DNA of 64,000 nt, taken from Gymnodinialimonas sp. 202GB13-11 (GTDB lineage Bacteria > Pseudomonadota > Alphaproteobacteria > Rhodobacterales > Rhodobacteraceae). The stretch lies in the NCBI RefSeq assembly GCF_040932485.1, contig NZ_JBFRBH010000001.1:2790001-2854000 (forward strand). The letters run 5' to 3'. The notes under the pieces are model-generated. The model had not been told where the DNA came from. It worked only from the letters and a program-made list of their open reading frames with translations, and did not search any database. The translations under genes were made by a program, and so were the position numbers. Positions 58,881 through 64,000 of the stretch are shown one piece after another; the stretch's first letter is position 1; every line of letters begins with the position of its first letter.

Positions 58881-60089
58881 ATGCTCGACCTTTCCAGCTT
58901 CGATTTGAACGCCATCGACGCTGAATTCATTGACGACCCCTACCCAACACTTGCGCAATTGCGCCGGGATGCTCCGGTGCATCACAACGCTGATAGCTCG
59001 GTTTTCCTGACCCGGCACGATGATTGTCTAGCGACCTATCGCTCGCGCGACATGCTGTCGGACAAGACCGAGGCGTTTGGAGCGAAGTTCGGGGAATGCC
59101 CGCTAAAGGTCCATCACACCACCAGCCTGATCTTCAACGACCCGCCCTATCACACGACCGTCCGAAAACTGATCGCAGGGGCCTTCACGCCCCGAAAACT
59201 GGCAGAGATGGAGCGCCTGATCGAAGGCATCGTGGATCGTCTTCTGGATCGTGTTGAAGATCTGGGCGAGCTCGATTTGATTGCCGATTTTGGAATGATG
59301 CTACCAACCGAAATCATCAGCTTCATGCTGGGTGTGCCCGAAGACTACCGGGCCAAATTGCGCGGCTACTCCATCGCAATCCTTGGCGCGCTTGATCCGG
59401 TGGTCCCAGCCCAACGTATGGCGGCGGGCAACAAAGCGGTTGAGGAATTCGGCGCGATCCTTTCGGACCTCATTGACCATCGCCGCGCAAATCCAGATGG
59501 CGCGGGCGAAGGGGAAGTTTTGGAGTCGCTGATCTTCGGGGAGCATGACGGGCGGCGGCTGACGCAGGAAGAACTCGTGCAGAACTGTATTTTCCTGCTG
59601 AACGCGGGGCATGAGACGACGACGTCGCTGGTGGGCAACTCGGTGGGTCTGTTCCTTGATCACCCGGACCAGCACCGCAGATTGCTGGACGATCCTTCAT
59701 TGGTCGGCACGGCGGTTGAGGAATGCCTGCGCGTCGAAAGCCCGCTTCAGATCGGCAACCGCTTGGCGGGGGAGGATATTGCGTTGCCTTCGGGGACGGT
59801 CATTCCGAAGGGCACGTATATCCACACCTCCATTGCGGCCGCCAATCGCGACCCGGACGTCTTTGACAATCCAGACAGTTTCGATATCGCCCGCAAGCCG
59901 AACCCGCACATCGCCTTCATCACTGGCATCCATGTCTGCCTTGGCGCGAGCCTTGCGCGGATGGAGGGGAAGATCGCCTTGGGGCGGTTCTTTGAGCGCT
60001 TTCCGAAGCTGGCTGCGAACGGACCGAGAGAACGGTTGGGACTGGCGCGATTCAGGGGCTACACGAGCTTGCCGATCCGAGTGAAGTAG
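58881..60089 (+). CDS. Cytochrome P450
   Basis: A 402-residue soluble heme monooxygenase. The heme ligand is Cys353 in FITGIHVCLGASLAR (346-360). The I-helix oxygen-activation motif is AGHETT (242-247), and the ExxR is ECLR (281-284). The N-terminus DLNAIDAEFIDDPYPTLAQL is typical of bacterial class I P450s. It would need separate ferredoxin and reductase, which are not in the window. Substrate unknown. The divergent PpaA/AerR-like gene and shared PpsR-type box suggest oxygen- or light-related control. Confidence 0.95.
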   Translation: MLDLSSFDLNAIDAEFIDDPYPTLAQLRRDAPVHHNADSSVFLTRHDDCLATYRSRDMLSDKTEAFGAKFGECPLKVHHTTSLIFNDPPYHTTVRKLIAGAFTPRKLAEMERLIEGIVDRLLDRVEDLGELDLIADFGMMLPTEIISFMLGVPEDYRAKLRGYSIAILGALDPVVPAQRMAAGNKAVEEFGAILSDLIDHRRANPDGAGEGEVLESLIFGEHDGRRLTQEELVQNCIFLLNAGHETTTSLVGNSVGLFLDHPDQHRRLLDDPSLVGTAVEECLRVESPLQIGNRLAGEDIALPSGTVIPKGTYIHTSIAAANRDPDVFDNPDSFDIARKPNPHIAFITGIHVCLGASLARMEGKIALGRFFERFPKLAANGPRERLGLARFRGYTSLPIRVK

Positions 60090-60091
60090 GG

Positions 60092-60113
60092 CCGGTTGCG
60101 AGGTTGCAACCGG
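60092..60113 (+). terminator. Hairpin after the P450 gene
   Basis: CCGGTTGC (60092-60099) and GCAACCGG (60106-60113) form a perfect 8-bp stem with a 6-nt loop, 2 nt after the stop. No U-tract follows, so termination may be partial. The rest of the 179-nt gap to 60268 shows nothing further. Confidence 0.55.
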
Positions 60114-60268
60114 GGGCTAACACACTATTTTCGAATAGCTTTTCGGATCCCATTTGCTGAAAACTAGTAGTTTCCAAGCGGTTCTTCGCACCTCGAACAA
60201 TAGCGCGTGACGGTGAGGTCGGACCCTCTGGGGGAGCCGTATCGGCCAAGATGAAGGAGCGGGCGCGC

Positions 60269-62329
60269 CTAGCTCTTCGACCACTCCGCTAACGAAATAC
60301 CGCGTTCGGCACAGTCCGCGAGCACCGGCGAGAGTTTCCAAGCCACTGGGTCTTCAGCTTGCAGGGCGGTGATCCGTTCGACGATATGAGGAACGCCAAG
60401 CGTATCGGCGTAGTGCATCAGCCCGCCGCGCCAGCGCGGAAACCCGTAGCCGAAGACGGTCACAAGGTCGATGTCGGCGGCGCTTTGCGCGATGCCTTCG
60501 GCCAGCACATCGGCGGCCTCGTTGATCATGGCCATTGTCAGGCGTTCAACGATCTGCGCCTCGTCATATTCGATGCGCTCGATGCCCGCAAAATGCGCTT
60601 CTTCCAGCGCGAGGTCAGCAACGATGGGGTCTTCGACTTTGCCGCCACCGCCGGGGTAGCGATACCAGCCCGCGCCGACCTTTTTGCCGAGTTTGCCGAG
60701 TTCGACCATGCGATCCGCGATGGGGATGTAGCGCCGGTTCGGGTCGCGCGTGGCATCCTGCCTGCGCCGGGCCGCGTAGCCGATGTCGAGGCCGGAGAGG
60801 TCCGCGACCTCATAAGGGCCCATCGCGTAGCCAAAATTCTCCATGGCTTCATCGACCTCCCATGGGGTCGAGCCGTCCATGAAGACCGTATCGGCGGCCT
60901 CGCGGTAGCGCGAATAGATGCGATTGCCGATGAAGCCATCACAGACCCCAGCCAAGACGGGAACCTTCTTAAGCAGTTTGCCAAGCGCGTAGCCTGTGGC
61001 CAGCGCGTGATCCGACGTCTTTTTGCCCTTCACGATCTCCAGAAGGCGCATGATGTGGGCGGGCGCGAAGAAGTGCAGGCCAAGCACGCGGGACGGGTCA
61101 CGCGTGCTGGCCGCGATTTCATCGACGTCGAGGTAAGATGTGTTGGTGGCCAGCACCGCGTCAGGCGAGAGGGCCGTGTCGAGTTGGGCGAAGATCGCTT
61201 TCTTAACCTCCATATCCTCGAAGGCGGCTTCGATGGCGAGTGGGGCGTTCCCGGCTTTGCCGTAGTCCGTTGTTGCCGTCAGCCGATCTCGCAGCGCCTG
61301 AGCGCCGTCCTCAGAGAGGCGGCCGCGGTCGATGCCGGATTGGATCAGCTTGCCGATGTTCGCCTCTGCCCGGTCGACACCATCTTGGTCGGTTTCCAGA
61401 AGCGTGACCGGAAGGCCAAGCGACAGGCAGGCATAGGCGATGCCCGCACCCATCGTGCCGCCGCCCACCACGGCGATTTCCGTCAGTTCAGGCGCGGCAG
61501 GCAGCCCCTTGGGCGGCTTTGCAGCGCGTTCGGCGAAGAACATATGGCGCAGCGCGCGAGATTGATCGCCCTGTTTGAGGTCCATGAACGCTGCGCGTTC
61601 TTGAGCCATCGCGTCGGCGAAAGGCAAGGATAGGCCCTGCTCAATGACATCCACGGCGCGCAGCGGCGCAACTTGACCGGGCGACCGCTTGGCAAGCCTC
61701 TCGCGGATCGCCGTGAAGGCCGCTTCATCATGGTCGGGCGTGGGCAATTCCCATGTGGGCACGACGCATTGCAACTCCTCGGTGTTGATCATGTCGGCAG
61801 CCTCGACCGGATCATCTTCGACCGCGTGGATCAGGCCCGCCTTGAGTGCATCTACCGCACGCAGGGGCCGCCCGAAGGCGATCATGTCGAGCGCTTTTTC
61901 CAGACCCGTCAGGCGCATCGCGCGCTGTGTGCCACCCGCACCGGGGATTACGCCAAGGGTCACTTCCGGCAAACCGATCTGCGCTTTCGGGCCTGCAATG
62001 CGCATCCGGCAGGCCAGCGCGATTTCCGCGCCGCCCCCAAGGGCCACGCCGTTGATTGCGGCAATCCACGGCACAAAGCTGCGCTCAATGGCATCACAGA
62101 CGTCAGGCAGAAACGGTTCCAACGCCGCACCATCGAATTCGCGCGCATCGGCGCCGGCGGCAAAGGCGCGGCCCGCGCCCGTCACGATCACGCGGTCGAA
62201 ATTCTCCCGCTCGGCCCAAGCGACAGCCTCCATCAACCCTTCGCGCATCGCCTTGCCGATGGCGTTCACGGGCGGATTGTCGAGGGTAACGAAGCCGGTC
62301 AGGCCGTCGGCGCGCAGGGTGACAGTCAT
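60269..62329 (-). CDS. FadJ-like bifunctional enoyl-CoA hydratase / 3-hydroxyacyl-CoA dehydrogenase
   Basis: A 686-residue beta-oxidation enzyme. The N-terminal crotonase domain (FDRVIVTGAGRAFAAGADAR; AAINGVALGGGAEIALACRM) hydrates enoyl-CoA. The dehydrogenase domain begins near residue 290 with VGGGTMGAGIAYACLSLGLP and includes LGLHFFAPAHIMRLLEIVKG and VCDGFIGNRIYSRYREAAD. It overlaps the regulator gene by 4 nt (ATGA), making it the last gene of a tight operon. It may serve general fatty-acid oxidation or the lower benzoyl-CoA route implied by its neighbours. Confidence 0.94.
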   Translation of the reverse strand: MTVTLRADGLTGFVTLDNPPVNAIGKAMREGLMEAVAWAERENFDRVIVTGAGRAFAAGADAREFDGAALEPFLPDVCDAIERSFVPWIAAINGVALGGGAEIALACRMRIAGPKAQIGLPEVTLGVIPGAGGTQRAMRLTGLEKALDMIAFGRPLRAVDALKAGLIHAVEDDPVEAADMINTEELQCVVPTWELPTPDHDEAAFTAIRERLAKRSPGQVAPLRAVDVIEQGLSLPFADAMAQERAAFMDLKQGDQSRALRHMFFAERAAKPPKGLPAAPELTEIAVVGGGTMGAGIAYACLSLGLPVTLLETDQDGVDRAEANIGKLIQSGIDRGRLSEDGAQALRDRLTATTDYGKAGNAPLAIEAAFEDMEVKKAIFAQLDTALSPDAVLATNTSYLDVDEIAASTRDPSRVLGLHFFAPAHIMRLLEIVKGKKTSDHALATGYALGKLLKKVPVLAGVCDGFIGNRIYSRYREAADTVFMDGSTPWEVDEAMENFGYAMGPYEVADLSGLDIGYAARRRQDATRDPNRRYIPIADRMVELGKLGKKVGAGWYRYPGGGGKVEDPIVADLALEEAHFAGIERIEYDEAQIVERLTMAMINEAADVLAEGIAQSAADIDLVTVFGYGFPRWRGGLMHYADTLGVPHIVERITALQAEDPVAWKLSPVLADCAERGISLAEWSKS

Positions 62330-63222
62330 GAGGTCTCCGGTGGCAGAAAGCCGTGTTGGTCGATCAGGGCAAGCAGGTCAGTGATAGACGCGTCCAGTGT
62401 CGCGCGGGACGTATCCAGAATGGCATCGGCGCGGCCATATTCAGCCTCTCGCCCTGTCAGGATAAGGCGCAGTTGCGCCATGGCTTGCGGGTTGCCTTCC
62501 ATGGGGCGGGTGTCGCCTTGGGCCTGAACCCGGGCCATATGCTCTTCCGGCGTGGCTTTGACCCAAACGGTGTGGAACCGTGCGAGAAGGGCGGCAAAGG
62601 TCCGCGCCTCATCCACAATACCTCCGCCAACGGCGATGATGGCGCGGTCCTGGTCGGCAACGATGGCATCTAGCGCGTCAGCCTCAAGCTGGCGGTAGCC
62701 ATCGGTGCCGTAAAGCGCCATGATCTCGGCCACGGGCATCCCACCTGCCGCTTCAATCTGTTCATTGAGTTCGATGAAGGGCACACCCCGCGCCTTCGCC
62801 AAAGCCGCGCCGAGGGTGGATTTGCCCGCCCCGCGCAGGCCAATCAGGCAGATGCGGCTAGCCTTCTGAGCATCGGCCTGGTGCAACAGGGCCTGCACAC
62901 GCGCCTGAGTGTCGGCATCGGCGCGCGCAAAGGCGGAAGCCACGCGGGCGCAGTCAGGTGTTAGACTTTGGCGTGCGACGAGTGCCTCTATGGGCAAGTC
63001 GAGGGCAGATGCGACACGTAGAAGCAAGCCGATGGAAATATTGCCCTCACCGCTTTCAAGCTGCGCGAGATAGCGGGGAGAGACGCCCGACGCCTCTGAC
63101 AGGACACGGCGCGACATGCCCTTTGCACCACGGGCCGCACGTACACGGTCACCGACCTGCGCCTGCAGTGCGGTCACGGCTGTGTCGTTGGCGATAGGGG
63201 GATGGCCGGATTGGTCGGTCAT
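62326..63222 (-). CDS. BoxR/BzdR-type regulator (XRE HTH fused to shikimate kinase-like domain)
   Basis: A 298-residue regulator. Residues ~17-80 are an XRE-family HTH (GDRVRAARGAKGMSRRVLSE, ASGVSPRYLAQLESGEGNIS). Residues ~130-298 resemble shikimate kinase, with P-loop GLRGAGKSTLGAALAKARG and GVPFIELNEQIEAAGG. This fusion is the architecture of BzdR/BoxR, which sense benzoyl-CoA. ATG 63222 overlaps the thioesterase stop (ATGA); the longer frame to 63402 is antisense-like. It suggests that a box-type benzoyl-CoA gene cluster lies beyond the right edge. Confidence 0.9.
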   Translation of the reverse strand: MTDQSGHPPIANDTAVTALQAQVGDRVRAARGAKGMSRRVLSEASGVSPRYLAQLESGEGNISIGLLLRVASALDLPIEALVARQSLTPDCARVASAFARADADTQARVQALLHQADAQKASRICLIGLRGAGKSTLGAALAKARGVPFIELNEQIEAAGGMPVAEIMALYGTDGYRQLEADALDAIVADQDRAIIAVGGGIVDEARTFAALLARFHTVWVKATPEEHMARVQAQGDTRPMEGNPQAMAQLRLILTGREAEYGRADAILDTSRATLDASITDLLALIDQHGFLPPETS

Positions 63223-63650
63223 TTCGGGATGTGAGCCTCCACCAAAGTGCGGATGTCGTCGGGGGCGGGGCGGGATTTGAATTGGTCCGCGATGATGAAA
63301 ACGCAGGTGAATGCGCCCTCGAAACAGGTGGTGCCGTCCTGCACTCCGTCGACGCGAAAGGTGATCGACTTGGTGCCAAGCGCCGACGGCCAGGTGTGGC
63401 ACTTCAGGATGTGGCGCGGGGTGACGGGGCTTCTGAAATCCATCTCCATCCGCACGAATGGGGTCCCGACGTTTTTGTCGAGCTCCATCTCATACCAGCC
63501 TGCATCGGCGTAGTGCGTGGCCCACCAGGCGTTGATCGCATCGAGCGCGAACCAAGGCAGCCGCGCGGTGTAGGCAATCTGAGCCGGGTCGCAATCGCCC
63601 CAAGTGACACGGATGTCATGGACGAACGCACTGTTAGGGCGGGGCTGCAT
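63219..63650 (-). CDS. 4-hydroxybenzoyl-CoA thioesterase family protein
   Basis: A 143-residue hot-dog-fold thioesterase. VTWGDCDPAQIAYTARLPWF contains the catalytic Asp in the DPAxIxY pattern of the 4-hydroxybenzoyl-CoA thioesterase family. FVRMEMDFRSPVTPRHILKC supports the fold. It is coupled to the BoxR-like regulator (ATGA). Its stop is followed directly by the regulator. Possibly releases trapped CoA from aromatic acyl-CoA. Confidence 0.9.
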   Translation of the reverse strand: MQPRPNSAFVHDIRVTWGDCDPAQIAYTARLPWFALDAINAWWATHYADAGWYEMELDKNVGTPFVRMEMDFRSPVTPRHILKCHTWPSALGTKSITFRVDGVQDGTTCFEGAFTCVFIIADQFKSRPAPDDIRTLVEAHIPK

Positions 63651-64000
63651 TCAAGCGGCCTCAGCCTTGGCGAGACCCATGATTTCCTGCGCCCAAGGCA
63701 CGGCCACGTCCTCCGGCAGATCGGGGGAGGACGCGTCGTGGATGCCACGTTCACCGACCATTTTGGCGCCGCGTTCGATGAGCTTCTCCATCATGATCTT
63801 GGAGCCAAACGCGAAGGTTTCCGAGAACACCATGTCGCCGAGGCCGAAGACCGCGAACTTGACGTGGGAGAGGTCGGGTTTCTCGGCCTCCATCTTGTCG
63901 TAAAAGGGCTGCGCGGCCATCGGCAAGTCGCCGTTTCCATAGGTTGATGTCACAACGAAATAGAACGTCTCGCCGTCCAGATCGGCGGGATCGATATCGC
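63651..64000 (-). CDS. Flavodoxin-domain protein (partial, 5' end beyond the window)
   Basis: The C-terminal ~116 residues of an FMN-binding flavodoxin-like protein. FYFVVTSTYGNGDLPMAAQP holds the flavin-binding STYGNG loop, then FAVFGLGDMVFSETFAFGSK, the second FMN region. The reading frame is open to the window edge; the first in-frame GTG at 63953 is internal to the fold. Its stop immediately precedes the thioesterase start. It may donate electrons to an oxygenase encoded further upstream. Confidence 0.85.
   Translation of the reverse strand, partial: DIDPADLDGETFYFVVTSTYGNGDLPMAAQPFYDKMEAEKPDLSHVKFAVFGLGDMVFSETFAFGSKIMMEKLIERGAKMVGERGIHDASSPDLPEDVAVPWAQEIMGLAKAEAA

Noticed and set aside
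60359-61633. Plus-strand ORF of 424 codons opposite the FadJ-like gene
   Set aside because: Shadow ORF; the minus-strand frame encodes a complete bifunctional enzyme.

Overview
The window reads as a chromosomal segment of an alphaproteobacterium of the family Rhodobacteraceae (Roseobacter/Rhodobacter type). The evidence is the high GC content, the gene orders rpsP-rimM-trmD-rplS, miaB-phoH-ybeY-corC-lnt-metK-trmB and aroA-cmk-rpsA, a MipZ-type division ATPase, a metK leader that looks like the Rhodobacterales SAM/SAH riboswitch, a PpaA/AerR-like cobalamin protein with a PpsR-type box, and a BoxR/BzdR-type regulator. Coding density is high. I found no rRNA, tRNA, CRISPR array, insertion sequence or prophage. 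This is core chromosome with small accessory insertions.

Layout. 0-8.3 kb: the ffh to ribosomal-protein region (ffh, three GNAT acetyltransferases, chorismate mutase, rpsP, rimM, trmD, rplS, rpmE), interrupted by an oppositely oriented ABC-2 exporter. The GNAT-to-chorismate-mutase part is a chain of ATGA/GTGA stop-start overlaps that includes two mini-ORFs of about 31 codons. 8.3-20 kb: TPR protein, mipZ, a cytochrome bd oxidase operon with its GbsR/MarR regulator and a palindromic candidate operator, a HAD phosphatase, and several secreted or hypothetical proteins (DUF4394, RTX, MBL-fold, DUF3179). 20-29.5 kb: rpsA, cmk, aroA and trmB on the minus strand, separated by accessory genes. These include an ArsR-family regulator divergent from two tandem, translationally coupled fatty acid desaturases. 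29.5-38.6 kb: a membrane protein, metK with its riboswitch, lnt, corC, ybeY, phoH, a lipoprotein and an OmpA-like protein that share a small Cys-containing motif, and miaB. 38.7-47.5 kb: a glycosyltransferase-like protein, an RTX/Hint protein, hsp20, a trypsin-like protease, the glycolate oxidase operon glcDEF with a readable promoter and overlapping inverted repeat, a HemJ/CopD-like membrane protein and a tiny zinc-ribbon protein. 47.6-55.3 kb: a MoxR-DUF58-DUF4159-membrane protein operon ending in an LRR-like gene. 55.4-64 kb: DUF1285, VOC and WYL-regulator genes, an AerR-like protein divergent from a cytochrome P450, and a tight minus-strand operon (flavodoxin-domain protein, thioesterase, BoxR-like regulator, FadJ-like bifunctional enzyme) that runs off the right edge.

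Functional reading. Most genes are housekeeping: translation, tRNA modification, SAM synthesis, envelope biogenesis and division-site placement. The accessory parts concern respiration under stress (cytochrome bd), glycolate use, membrane-lipid unsaturation and aromatic acyl-CoA metabolism. No clearly new defence or mobile system is visible. The observations most worth following are small-scale ones: the SAM/SAH riboswitch with an unusually long linker, the TGT-N12-ACA box on the AerR-like/P450 divergent promoter, the mini-ORF and 11-bp-repeat chain ahead of chorismate mutase, the three hairpins behind ffh, and the DPDGC...PVC domain shared by neighbouring envelope proteins.
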